Of a DNA stretch of 64,000 nt, positions 39,331 to 49,055 are shown in pieces (position 1 is the stretch's first letter; every line of letters starts with the position of its first letter). The notes under the pieces are model-generated. The model was given only the letters and a program-made list of their open reading frames with translations. It had not been told where the DNA came from and did not search any database. Source of the DNA: Fidelibacterota bacterium. Lineage in GTDB: Bacteria; Fidelibacterota; Marinisomatia; SCGC-AAA003-L08; TS1B11. A program made the translations under genes and the position numbers. The stretch spans positions 51,745 through 115,744 of the forward strand of contig SCKJ01000007.1 of assembly GCA_004124875.1 (NCBI GenBank), written 5' to 3'.

Positions 39331-39856
39331 ACTATTGGGCTAGTATTAAAAATAGGGCTGATGCTTTGCATATTCCAAACATCCCTCAATTGATTTCTGC
39401 CAGAAGTAATTCCCATAACGTCTCTCTCTTTGACTCGATGAGCCAATTAAGCGATGGTGTCATAAATCGACGGGTGCATCTGTAGCGGATAACGTCGCCA
39501 GCATTAGCAAGATGTGAATATTCGCCTATGCGGCAACATCGCCGGCAGGTGGTGTTTGGTGTAATTCTACACTATTAACGGTGTTACCGGCGATATTTGA
39601 GCGTTGGCGGTGGGATTACCGGCGGGTGAAGGCTAGAGCAGGTATAAAATATCATCCAATGCGCCTTGGATCAATTTCCATCGGTTTATGCGAAGTTTTT
39701 TCGCTTTAACTCGAACACCTATGACTGTCAGCAATCCTCGGCGCTGCAGAGCTCGCGTAAGACGTCCGGTTGCCATCGGAGTGAGCGGCAGGACCGCTAG
39801 CGTAACTGCTTATCGCTCACTGCTGACTACTGATAACTGACGGCTGATAACTGACT
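39331..39856. other. Intergenic region of the islet, no clear gene
   Basis: This stretch lies between the nuclease-like gene and the intact tRNA-Glu. No convincing coding region or RNA was seen. The last 70 bp (about 39785-39856) hold short repeated units of the type CTGATAACTGA and GACGGCTGATAACTGACTG. Similar units occur in other gaps of this window at 46.7, 48.9 and 53.1 kb. An integrase gene is not present in it. Confidence 0.55.
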
Positions 39857-39891
39857 GTAGCCCGTAGGAGAATTGAACTCCTGTTGCCAGG
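39857..39891. repeat. 35-bp direct repeat, tRNA-Glu end (att-like)
   Basis: This is the 3' half of the intact tRNA-Glu, identical over 35 bp with 36948-36982. The two copies lie 2.9 kb apart in the same orientation and flank a toxin-antitoxin pair and a nuclease-like gene. This is the arrangement expected of attL/attR sites after integration at a tRNA 3' end. Confidence 0.8.
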
Positions 39892-39929
39892 TTGAAAACC
39901 TGGAGTCCTGACCATTAGACGAACGGGCC
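39858..39929 (-). tRNA. tRNA-Glu (anticodon TTC)
   Basis: Read on the minus strand from 39929, the 72-nt sequence begins GGCCCGT and ends ACGGGCT plus discriminator A. The acceptor stem pairs over seven positions (one G-U). The D arm contains TCTAATGGTCAGGAC, the anticodon stem CCAGG/CCTGG encloses TTTTCAA with anticodon TTC, and the T arm AGGAG/CTCCT encloses TTCAATT. CCA is not encoded. The T loop reads TTCAATT rather than TTCGANT, which is a minor deviation. It is followed by the ABC transporter genes in the same orientation at lower confidence of co-transcription. Confidence 0.9.
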
Positions 39930-40001
39930 TGTTCTGCGCCGCGAAAATTATCACCACTGCGGATGGGCGGCAAGCGCAGAGCTGCAATTTTCAGCCCTGA
40001 T

Positions 40002-40811
40002 TCAAGCCCGCTGAATGAACCCCCGGGCCACGGCCAGCACTATCAGCATCAGCCCGAATGTGGCCACAATGGCCGCCCCGGTCGGCAGGTCGAGCCAGAT
40101 GGACGCCAGGATTCCCAGCATGGAGACGGTCAGGCTCATGATCCAGCCAAAGATGAGCCGCGAGCGCCACGTCTGCACATAGAGCATGGCTCCGACGGCC
40201 GGAACGATGAGATAGGAAAACACCAGCAGGATGCCGACAATCTGCACGGCACTGGTCACGACAAAGCCAAACAGGGCGTAGAACAGGAAGTTCCACTTCC
40301 GTTGCGTGTCGCGGTTACCGCCTTTGTGGTAACTATCCGAGGCTGCAGTGATCGGCTCCCGGAACCGGTAGAAAATGCCGCCGATGACCAGGTAGAGCAA
40401 AAACGTATATCCGACGATCTTCGGCGAAACGAACAGAATGGAGCCCACCAGCAGATTGTTGATATGCTCGCCCCCGTCAGGCGCCTTGCTCAGCAGCAGG
40501 ATCATCACCGCCGCGCCGACAACGTAGGTGATGCCGATAATCGCTTCCTGCGGGATCTGCCCCCGTTTGTCCCGGAGCACCGTAAACATCCATGCTCCCA
40601 GCAGGGTAAAGCTGAGCGCGGTAAGGTACGCGGGGATCCCTTCCGGCTCCATGCCCAACAGGAAGCCGACCGTGGCTCCCACCGCCGCCATCTGGGCCAG
40701 CGCCAGATCGACGAAGATGACGCCGCGGGTCACCACGTGCATCCCCAGGTAGACGTGCATGCCGCCAACTACCAGTGCGGCCATAAAGGGCCAGAACAGC
40801 AGATCCAGCAT
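40002..40811 (-). CDS. Metal ABC transporter permease (ZnuB/MntB type)
   Basis: The 269-residue membrane protein has eight or so hydrophobic helices and the ABC-3 permease signature. It begins LLFWPFMAALVVGGMHVYLG, then has GMHVVTRGVIFVDLALAQMAAVG, of which VFVDLALAQ-like GVIFVDLALAQ is diagnostic, and later GAMLYVQTW and LLVFSYLIVPAVGAML. Together with the binding protein just upstream it would import zinc or manganese across the inner membrane. The usual ATP-binding subunit is not encoded on either side of the pair, so it must be supplied from elsewhere or be missing. The gene starts 2 bp after the binding protein's stop. Confidence 0.88.
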   Translation of the reverse strand: MLDLLFWPFMAALVVGGMHVYLGMHVVTRGVIFVDLALAQMAAVGATVGFLLGMEPEGIPAYLTALSFTLLGAWMFTVLRDKRGQIPQEAIIGITYVVGAAVMILLLSKAPDGGEHINNLLVGSILFVSPKIVGYTFLLYLVIGGIFYRFREPITAASDSYHKGGNRDTQRKWNFLFYALFGFVVTSAVQIVGILLVFSYLIVPAVGAMLYVQTWRSRLIFGWIMSLTVSMLGILASIWLDLPTGAAIVATFGLMLIVLAVARGFIQRA

Positions 40812-40813
40812 GG

Positions 40814-41812
40814 TCAGTCCCCTTCCGAACTGTTGAAGGCGGCGGCAACCTGCCGCACCACCTGGTCAATCATGGCGATGTAGGTATCGGCAGCGGCATT
40901 CCCGTGAGTGGAATAAGGGACTTTCACCACTTTCACGCCGGTTTTAGTAGCGACGAGATCGGGCGCCTTGTTACTCTTGAACGAGGCCACGATGAGCACC
41001 GGCACATCAGAATCGTTCATGCTTTCGATGAGGTCTTTGAGATGGCCGGGGCTGGGGGCGATGCCCGGCTTGCTTTCCAGCTCCCCGGCGGACACCAGTC
41101 CAAACCGGCGGAGGAAGTACGTCCAGCTGCGGTGGTAGGTAACGACCTTCTTCCCGCGATGGGGCGCCATCAGAGCGTGCCACCCCGCCTCGGTGGGGAC
41201 CAGCTCGCCGCTGAGCTGTTGCTGCCACATGCTTTCATCCGCGGGGATGCCAAACATGGCCATGTCGATCTGGCGCGAAAAAGCCGCCGCATTGGCCGCA
41301 TAGTCGGCGGCGTTCTCCGGGTCCATGGCCCCCAGCGTGTTGGCGATGGTCAGGGCGATTTTGCGTCCGTTATAGGGATCGAGCCAGTAGTGCGGATTGC
41401 CCAGCGGATGCACGTCGCCCATGGCGCGGCTGATTTCGCCCACCGGCACTTCCAGGCGCTCGATGTTGGATGACACATCCAGGTGCCCGGCGCTGCCGAT
41501 CTGAATCTTGCGATTGCGGGAACCTTCCAGCACCAGCGATTCCCAGCCCCGCTCCAGCTCGAGGCCGATGCGGATAAACAGGTCGGCCTTGCGCAGCTGG
41601 ATCATGTAGCTGGGCCGCGCCTCAATGAAATGAGGGTCCTGCTTGCCGTTGGCAATAGAGTTGACGCTTACATGGTCGCCGCCCACCGCCTCGACTATCG
41701 ACTTGAGGTCGGATGTGGTGGTGACAATGCGGATGTCCTTGCCCAGCAGCGGAGCTGCGCACAGGATGACAAGAATTATTGAAATCGATCTACCTGGCAT
41801 GTGCGTTCCCAC
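40814..41812 (-). CDS. Metal ABC transporter substrate-binding protein (ZnuA/TroA type)
   Basis: The 332-residue protein has a signal peptide and the cluster A-I fold of metal-binding proteins: IRIVTTTSDLKSIVEAVGGD, SIANGKQDPHFIEARPSYM with the first metal histidine, LGNPHYWLDPYNGRKIA with the second, VTYHRSWTYFLRRFGL with the third, and the terminal VLIVASFKSNKAP followed by a late aspartate/glutamate ligand. It lacks the long His-rich loop of zinc-specific ZnuA, so zinc or manganese are both possible. It captures metal in the periplasm and delivers it to the permease encoded immediately downstream. A porin-like gene and a His/Cys-rich exported protein are upstream in the same orientation. 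Confidence 0.88.
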   Translation of the reverse strand: MGTHMPGRSISIILVILCAAPLLGKDIRIVTTTSDLKSIVEAVGGDHVSVNSIANGKQDPHFIEARPSYMIQLRKADLFIRIGLELERGWESLVLEGSRNRKIQIGSAGHLDVSSNIERLEVPVGEISRAMGDVHPLGNPHYWLDPYNGRKIALTIANTLGAMDPENAADYAANAAAFSRQIDMAMFGIPADESMWQQQLSGELVPTEAGWHALMAPHRGKKVVTYHRSWTYFLRRFGLVSAGELESKPGIAPSPGHLKDLIESMNDSDVPVLIVASFKSNKAPDLVATKTGVKVVKVPYSTHGNAAADTYIAMIDQVVRQVAAAFNSSEGD

Positions 41813-41818
41813 TTCCTT

Positions 41819-43021
41819 TTAAAATTTGTGGCCGGCGTGCTGGCCCATCAAAAACTCGTACTGCAGCCAGACACCCCACACAGTCTCTTTGCCCAGAAAC
41901 TCGCCGTCGTCCATATTGATCTGCAGGCGGGCCTTCGAAAATTCAGACGGATAGAAGCTGAGATTGGTTGCCCAGCGGCGGCGATACTGGATTGAAACAG
42001 GTATGGGGAGTTTTGTGGTGCCGCTGGTAATAAGCCGATGCATAAATCTTTCCAAATAATCCATTCGGGCGCCTAGCACCCAGCCCCGTTTAAAACCCCA
42101 CTGGGTCTGTCCATAGAACCCCCACTCTACCTGGGTTTTTTCGGAGTAGATGAGCCTTAACACAGGCGAGTAATATTCCCGGCGCATGGCCTCTACCTGC
42201 AGGGTCACAAACGGCCAGCCGTTATCGTTTTCCGGCGGCTGCCACTTGGCAAACAGATCGACACCAGCGATAGATGTTCGACCCGTGTCTCCCGTACGAT
42301 TGGGTCCCCGCAGGGCGGAGAGACCGAAGTTCATGGAGAGCGCGTCCCCCACGGTGACCGCGTTGAGCCAGCGTCCAGAGGCGAGCAAATCCTCGATGCC
42401 ATCAATTTCACGCTGGTGCAACCTGAAGCCTAGAAACTGTCTCTGGGCGGCCTCGCCTAAAAAGGAGACCATTGTCTCGCCGTTGGCGTTCTGCAGGCCG
42501 GCCGTCACCTCGGAATACCACGGCAGCGGCGTCAGCCACGACAGCCGCGCGCCCGGTCCCCGCAGACCATCACCCCCCAACAGGTAGGCGTTGACCAGCG
42601 GCTGATCGACGTAACTCCAGCTGTGGGGATGCTGGGGATTGAGGCGGCCAAACCCCGTAAAAAAGGTACCGGCACGCAGCTGCAGGCCACCCGGCAGGCC
42701 GCGAGTGGTCAGGAACGCCTCCTCCACTTCCAGCAGCGATTCGCCTTCCTCGTTAATCTGGAAAATGAGGTGCACCTCACCATTGAAGAACGGGTCGATG
42801 GCGCCGGTGAGCGAGAGCTCCAGGTTCTGCACGGTAAAGCCGTTGACGCGCGGATCGTGTGCGCCTCCTTGGAGCAACAGCAGATTGTCCCCGCTCACGC
42901 TGGCTCCACCGGCGGTGAACAGAGAGCCGAAGGAAAGATTGACGTAGCGGGTCTGGCCCGAAAGAAGACCGGCGGATAGTAACGGTATCAGGACGGCTGC
43001 TAGAGCCAATATAGGTCGCAC
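41819..43021 (-). CDS. Porin-like outer-membrane barrel of the metal-uptake locus
   Basis: The 400-residue protein has a signal peptide (ALAAVLIPLLSAGLLSGQ) and a beta-rich body in which strands alternate polar and aromatic residues, for example QNLELSLTGAIDPFFNGEVH and LQLRAGTFFTGFGRLNPQHP. It ends in GHKF with a terminal aromatic. The N-terminal part contains NLSFGSLFTAGGASVSG and the GRLNPQHPHSW stretch typical of porin-like proteins found beside zinc uptake genes, although no named family was assigned. It probably lets metal or a chelate cross the outer membrane before ZnuA capture. It ends 6 bp before the binding-protein gene and is preceded by a His/Cys-rich exported protein. Confidence 0.75.
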   Translation of the reverse strand: MRPILALAAVLIPLLSAGLLSGQTRYVNLSFGSLFTAGGASVSGDNLLLLQGGAHDPRVNGFTVQNLELSLTGAIDPFFNGEVHLIFQINEEGESLLEVEEAFLTTRGLPGGLQLRAGTFFTGFGRLNPQHPHSWSYVDQPLVNAYLLGGDGLRGPGARLSWLTPLPWYSEVTAGLQNANGETMVSFLGEAAQRQFLGFRLHQREIDGIEDLLASGRWLNAVTVGDALSMNFGLSALRGPNRTGDTGRTSIAGVDLFAKWQPPENDNGWPFVTLQVEAMRREYYSPVLRLIYSEKTQVEWGFYGQTQWGFKRGWVLGARMDYLERFMHRLITSGTTKLPIPVSIQYRRRWATNLSFYPSEFSKARLQINMDDGEFLGKETVWGVWLQYEFLMGQHAGHKF

Positions 43022-43094
43022 AAAAAAACTCCCGGTTCGTGTTGAACTGCAAATACGCCCGTCGTCGGGCAGCGCTGATTAGAGGCTGGGGCTC

Positions 43095-43421
43095 TTAGCC
43101 GTGTGGGGGGGCGCGACCGGTAGGTTCGGCAAGAAAAAACGAAACGTAACAGGAGTTGATATGGGCGGGACCCTCACAATGCCGGGGCAGGAAGTATTCG
43201 ACGCTGATGGTAGTCTGTGCCACCAGATCGTTGCGGCCGCTTTTGGCCCAGCTGCAGTCGGAGTGGTGACCGCCATGTGGCGCGAGGGACTGCTCGGCCG
43301 AAGTGATCTGCTTGGTGGCGTTGTGCCCCAGGCAGTGGGGACCCAAATCGGTGATGGCCGAGGATATGGGCGATATGACCAACGCAACGGACAGAAAGGC
43401 AACTGTGAATCGATAATTCAT
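43095..43421 (-). CDS. Small exported His/Cys-rich protein
   Basis: From the ATG at 43421 the protein is 108 residues long. It has a signal peptide, MNYRFTVAFLSVALVISP, and a mature region with clustered metal-binding residues: DLGPHCLGHNATK, PHGGHHSDCSWAK, RHCEGPAHINSC. The combination of histidines and cysteines just before a porin-like gene and a zinc/manganese uptake pair suggests a periplasmic or surface metal-binding protein. The ribosome-binding site is weak and the family is unknown, so this assignment rests on residue composition and position. An alternative is that the peptide is a fortuitous open frame, but the clean signal peptide argues against that. Confidence 0.5.
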   Translation of the reverse strand: MNYRFTVAFLSVALVISPISSAITDLGPHCLGHNATKQITSAEQSLAPHGGHHSDCSWAKSGRNDLVAQTTISVEYFLPRHCEGPAHINSCYVSFFLAEPTGRAPPHG

Positions 43422-43482
43422 TCGCCGGAAATGTACCACCCTGATCCGGCATCGAGCCACACTTTTGGGTGTCGGCTCCCGG

Positions 43483-43920
43483 TCAGCCCATGAACTTGGG
43501 AATATGCTCCCGGTGCCGCTGCAGAAAACCGGCATAGGCCTCCGAGTCCGTGTAGTCGATAATGCTGACAATCTGGTCGCCCACGATGGTGAGTACCGAG
43601 CAGGTTTTCACTTCCAGAATGTCGTCGGGGAAATCGGCGAGCCAGCTTTTCTCGTGGATTTCGACGAAGACCTTCCCTGCAGTGGGAGCCTCGTGCCAGT
43701 GGCGGCCGATTTGCTGGTACTCGAAGCCGGGACCCAGGCCAACCTCCCGGTTCTCGAACGATGCAATGACCCGGTCGCGCCCCTCAAAGTGCCCACCGGT
43801 GGGGGGCTGCCCCAGCATTTCGTAGGTCATGCTCTCATGCAGGACTTTCTTCAGGCCCTCTTGATCACCGCTGAACAAGGCCGACTCAAATGCCTGGCCA
43901 ATTTCTATCAATTTACCCAC
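43483..43920 (-). CDS. SnoaL/NTF2-like family protein
   Basis: The 145-residue protein has the NTF2-like layout: an N-terminal helix pair GQAFESALFSGDQEGLKKVL, then MTYEMLGQPPTGGHFEGRDR and VIASFENR, then strands VFVEIHEKSWLADFPDDILE, VKTCSVLTIVGDQIVSIIDYTD and a terminal helix. The GG-x-F-x-G loop and the pattern of strands match SnoaL-like polyketide cyclases and ketosteroid isomerases. The function is probably a small-molecule isomerisation or hydrolysis, with a conserved D or H acting as base. It lies near the aromatic catabolism genes, but a link has not been shown. Confidence 0.72.
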   Translation of the reverse strand: MGKLIEIGQAFESALFSGDQEGLKKVLHESMTYEMLGQPPTGGHFEGRDRVIASFENREVGLGPGFEYQQIGRHWHEAPTAGKVFVEIHEKSWLADFPDDILEVKTCSVLTIVGDQIVSIIDYTDSEAYAGFLQRHREHIPKFMG

Positions 43921-44035
43921 TGGATTACTCCTCCATCATCGCTCAGGTTTCAAGGTTTTGGATATTCGATTCAATCTTCATTCTTCATTCTTCATTTCTC
44001 ATTTCTCATGGGTCGTTGCTCAATTCTTCTGCAAT

Positions 44036-44479
44036 TTAAAGATGCAGCGGCTTGATGGGCGACATAATGGTCTCCGGGTTATTTTTCCAGACGGAGGGCT
44101 CGGCCTCGACATAAACCTCCACTTCGTTGCCGTCGGGATCGCGCAGATAAAGAGACTGGGTAACCGTGTGGTCACTCATGCCATCTATGGTCACCCCGGC
44201 AGCAAGAATCTCATCTCTGGCGGCGCGGAGCTCATCCAGAGAGTCGCCCACTTTAATACCGATGTGGTAAAGCCCCAGCCGATGACCCTGCGGGGGCGAG
44301 GGGGCGTCACCCACTTCGATGAGCAAAATCTCGTGGTGCGTGCGGCCGGATGAGAGGGCCACCGCCTGCGATCCCCAGGCGCCGACTTCGCCAAAGCCGA
44401 GCAGATCACGGTAAAAGCCGACCGAGGCAGCCATATTGCGCACATAAAAGACAACGTGGCCCAAGTGGTGGGCGATCAT
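44036..44479 (-). CDS. VOC-family dioxygenase-like protein
   Basis: The 147-residue protein is a single VOC unit resembling extradiol (catechol 2,3-dioxygenase-like) or glyoxalase proteins. It starts HHLGHVVFYVRNMAASVGFY with a metal histidine, then has LLGFGEVGAWG, GLYHIGIKVGDSLDEL with the second histidine, and DPDGNEVEVYVEAEPS with a glutamate ligand. The three putative iron ligands (two H, one E) are thus present. This is a half-size or homodimer-forming version of the two-domain dioxygenases. It lies beside the tyrosine catabolic genes and could act on a ring-cleavage intermediate; this is inference. Most likely it is expressed from its own promoter. Confidence 0.78.
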   Translation of the reverse strand: MIAHHLGHVVFYVRNMAASVGFYRDLLGFGEVGAWGSQAVALSSGRTHHEILLIEVGDAPSPPQGHRLGLYHIGIKVGDSLDELRAARDEILAAGVTIDGMSDHTVTQSLYLRDPDGNEVEVYVEAEPSVWKNNPETIMSPIKPLHL

Positions 44480-44763
44480 GATGGGAGGAGAGTTTCAGGT
44501 TTCAAGTTTCAAGTTCCTGGATTTTGGATGTTGGATATTACATGTCGGATAGTGGACATTCGACAGCAAAACAAAAACAGATTGTTATTGAAAGGGAGGC
44601 TCTATTTCGAGTCGACCGCGGCAATCTCTCACCGGGTGCAGGGGAAGATCGCCACTCCCGAAGTTTCGGGATCGCGATGACAGAATCAGGCGGGTGACCG
44701 GCCACTTTGATAATTCCCCACCACTGCTCCTGGATGTTGGATATTGGATTCATTCTTCAATCT
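44480..44763. other. Intergenic region with short repeats
   Basis: This region between the VOC gene and the acetoacetyl-CoA synthetase gene has no convincing coding frame. It contains repeated units such as TTTCAGGTTTCAAGTTTCAA at its left and GGATGTTGGATATT-like units in the middle (about 44524-44540 and 44732-44750). Similar units recur near 46.8 kb. Confidence 0.5.
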
Positions 44764-46719
<1,956 letters not shown>

Positions 46720-46721
46720 TG

Positions 46722-46860
46722 TATCAGGATATCAGTTGTCAGGATATCAGTTGTCAGGATATCAGTTGTCAGTAATCAGTCGTCAGTTATCAGGATTAAG
46801 TTGGTGGATGTTGGATGTTGGATGTTGGATTCATTTGTTAACTGTCAATCGATAATTGTT
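46722..46860. repeat. Tandem short repeats upstream of aacS
   Basis: Units of the form ATATCAGTTGTCAGG repeat three times between 46727 and 46770, followed by a run of TCAGT/GTCAGTTATCAGG units and then GGATGTTGGATGTTGGATG. The same unit types recur at other intergenic sites of the window (44.5, 48.9, 53.1 kb). They look like a low-complexity dispersed repeat. Confidence 0.6.
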
Positions 46861-46922
46861 AATTCCCGGTGATCAAGACTCCAAAACAGGGCTGGGCATT
46901 TCAGGTTACTCAGATTCTCTTT

Positions 46923-47720
46923 CTATTCATCCAATTTCTGAATGGCGAATCGGATAAAAAGACCCGTTAGATAAATGAAGTTTTCCGCTTCCGCCCTGCT
47001 CACAACTTTTCTTTTTTTACTTGGTGATTGCGCATGCCTTGCCATTTCATTTGCATAGTCGATGTACTGCTTGAGCATTTCTTTGTGCTGCTCGGTAAGA
47101 CCCAAATTTGAAATGAACTTTTCAGCGTTTTTTGAAAGTTTATGATCGTTATTTCCAACTATCTTGGCTGTTGCCTCCAATGCTTTATGCATATTAGTAA
47201 CTACATCATTAAGCTTGTCTGGATACTTAATTGACTCGCTATAGTGCTGTAATGCTCCCTCGAAGGGTATGTATACATTATCATATCCCTTTTCCAACAA
47301 CCAGTTCAGGTTTGTGTTAACTAGTTCGTCATCCAAGAGTTTTGCACCAGAGAGATAAAAATGACCTTTATCCCAATAAATCCCAAGGTCAACCTCGGAC
47401 TCCTCAAGGGCCTTGATTACTCCTCTGTCTATCTCAATCTGTCGACCACTGCTCGCTCCACTCTCATGATAAATAGCGGCAACCGCATCAAGCGTGCGAT
47501 AATAGTCCCGGTCAACAATCTTCTCTATGCCAGACATCCGATAGTTGTCAATTCCAATTTTTACTGCCGCCACCTTTAATTCAATATCCTTTTGGGGATT
47601 TGAACTAACACCTTCACGCAGATTTCTAAATACGAGCATGTAAACACGATTGACAAATTTCGTCTTGGCCTCTTCCAAAGAAATATTAATGCCGAAACGC
47701 TGGTAATATTCTTTGCCCAT
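46923..47720 (-). CDS. Possible abortive-infection-type protein with HEPN-like C-terminus
   Basis: No firm family is recognised for the 265-residue protein. It is AT-rich and soluble. The C-terminal 110 residues have the pattern of the Abi C-terminal (HEPN-like) domain found in abortive infection proteins: NMHKALEATAKIVGNNDHKL, AEKFISNLGLTEQHKEMLKQ, and YANEMARHAQSP, where the ARH stretch fits the R-x(4-6)-H pattern of HEPN ribonucleases. The N-terminal half has GINISLEEAKTKFVNRVYML and a repeated lysine-rich pattern. A defence or RNA-cleavage role is an inference from this resemblance and from the island-like position, among repeats and with base composition unlike its neighbours. Confidence 0.5.
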   Translation of the reverse strand: MGKEYYQRFGINISLEEAKTKFVNRVYMLVFRNLREGVSSNPQKDIELKVAAVKIGIDNYRMSGIEKIVDRDYYRTLDAVAAIYHESGASSGRQIEIDRGVIKALEESEVDLGIYWDKGHFYLSGAKLLDDELVNTNLNWLLEKGYDNVYIPFEGALQHYSESIKYPDKLNDVVTNMHKALEATAKIVGNNDHKLSKNAEKFISNLGLTEQHKEMLKQYIDYANEMARHAQSPSKKRKVVSRAEAENFIYLTGLFIRFAIQKLDE

Positions 47721-47982
47721 AGCTTTGTCCTAATTGGAAAACCTCTTATTCCTCACCCTTCATCCTTCAATCATCAATACCCGGCAATACCCCACTTACT
47801 TCAATTGACAATTATCAATTCCCCGTCCCCCTCGCCCACTACCACTAGACCCTTCGACAGAGCCTGTGCTAAGTTAGCGTAGATGGAAGAATCCGAAGCG
47901 CTCAGGGTGACGGGGTCCAGCCTACTGCCACTGCCACTGCTACTGCCCACTTCGACTAGCTCAGGGTGACCCCTGCCACCGC
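47721..47982. repeat. Intergenic region with TTCGACAG/TCAGGGTGAC palindromic repeats
   Basis: The gap holds AGACCCTTCGACAG (47847-47860), GCTCAGGGTGACGG (47900-47913) and CTTCGACTAGCTCAGGGTGA (47950-47969), parts of the widespread palindromic repeat CCCTTCGACAGGCTCAGGG. Another complete copy is at 49002-49028. Between them are ACTGCCACTGCTACTGCC-like triplets. No gene is visible. Confidence 0.7.
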
Positions 47983-48849
47983 TCACCTCTGCCCCATCAT
48001 CACCACCATCCAGGCTATGTCGATGTGGTCATCCTCAATGAGCGCCTGAATCTCGTAGTGCCGCTGATCCTGCGAGAGACCGCCATATTTCGCCCTGACC
48101 GGACCGGTTACCGCATCCGCAGTGGGCGCCGTAGCCACGCCGGCCAACTGCGCCAGTTCGTTGCCGGTGAGGATCGTAGAGGTAAGCAGCTCCTCAGGCA
48201 GGGCCGCAAATCCGGCCGCCACATCGGTCTGTCGGCGATCAATGGAGAACAGCCCATCCCGGACGCGAGTATACCAGGCGCCGCCCAACCGGCCCACGGC
48301 ATCGAGTTTACGAGGGTCGATGAGCCCCTTGTCATCCAGCACCTCTTCCGCCACCCGGTACTGCGCCACTTCCCCCAGGATGAGGTTGCCGCTCCCCGGC
48401 TCGCCACCCAGCTCAATGATCTGCTTCAGTGTGCATTCCATCACAAATGGCGATTCGGCTACCGCCGGCGGAGTTACTGTCAGGCTCTCCAGTGGCGTCA
48501 GACCCGACAGCTCGAACTCGTCCACCTCGGGTGGATACTCGCCAGCGGCGAGCTGCATCTGCCGCACGATGGCATGGTTGACGATTGAAACAGTGAACTC
48601 GCCGGTGGCCTTGATGTTGTTGAGGGTATCCTTCGCCTCGCCGGTCCGCCCGCTGTAGGCCGGGGAGAAGCCGATGGTCACCGGGTTGGCGCCAAAGGCG
48701 TTAAAAAAACTGAACGGTGACAAGTTGCGGTTGCCGGCGGCATCGACTGAGCCCACGAACGCGATAGGGCGGGGGAGGATGGCGCCGATGAGGAGCTGGT
48801 GGCGTTTCTTCAGCGGCAGCTCAGAGGGGACAAATTCACGATAAGTCAT
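47983..48849 (-). CDS. Flavin reductase-like (FMN-binding split-barrel) protein
   Basis: The 288-residue protein has the flavin-reductase-like split barrel: LIGAILPRPIAFVGSVDAAG, NLSPFSFFNAFGANPVTIGF, then GRTGEAKDTLNNIKATGEFT, VSIVNHAIVRQMQLAAGEYP, and VAESPFVMECTLKQIIELGG, where RPIAFVGS and NLSPFSFFN are diagnostic. It is longer than average because of a C-terminal extension of about 80 residues. These proteins bind FMN and reduce flavin for a partner monooxygenase or act as oxidoreductases. It lies next to the FAH gene, a common arrangement in aromatic catabolism, although its reaction here is unknown. Confidence 0.85.
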   Translation of the reverse strand: MTYREFVPSELPLKKRHQLLIGAILPRPIAFVGSVDAAGNRNLSPFSFFNAFGANPVTIGFSPAYSGRTGEAKDTLNNIKATGEFTVSIVNHAIVRQMQLAAGEYPPEVDEFELSGLTPLESLTVTPPAVAESPFVMECTLKQIIELGGEPGSGNLILGEVAQYRVAEEVLDDKGLIDPRKLDAVGRLGGAWYTRVRDGLFSIDRRQTDVAAGFAALPEELLTSTILTGNELAQLAGVATAPTADAVTGPVRAKYGGLSQDQRHYEIQALIEDDHIDIAWMVVMMGQR

Positions 48850-49055
48850 GCGGGATTCCAGTCATTAATTGAAGGATGAAGGATGAAGGATGAATCACTA
48901 TCCAACATCCTGATTTCTGACCACTGATAACTGATCACTGATCACTGGTAACTGAGAACTGACACCTGCTCATTCCTCATTCCTAACTGCAACTGCCTGT
49001 TAGACCCTTCGACAGGCTCAGGGTGACGGATTCCTGCCCACCACCATGGCCGCTG
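48850..49055. repeat. Intergenic region with dispersed repeats
   Basis: The 206-bp gap has GAAGGATGAAGGATGAAGG (48873-48891), ACTGATAACTGATCACTGAT (48921-48940) and TAGACCCTTCGACAGGCTCA (49001-49020), the last being a full copy of the TTCGACAGGCTCAGGGTGAC palindromic repeat. Similar units flank other genes from 44 to 53 kb. No gene is visible. Confidence 0.65.

Noticed and set aside
39963..40883. 306-codon plus-strand frame opposite the permease gene
   Set aside because: Histidine- and glutamine-rich composition typical of an antisense shadow of a membrane protein gene; the permease motifs on the minus strand are clear.
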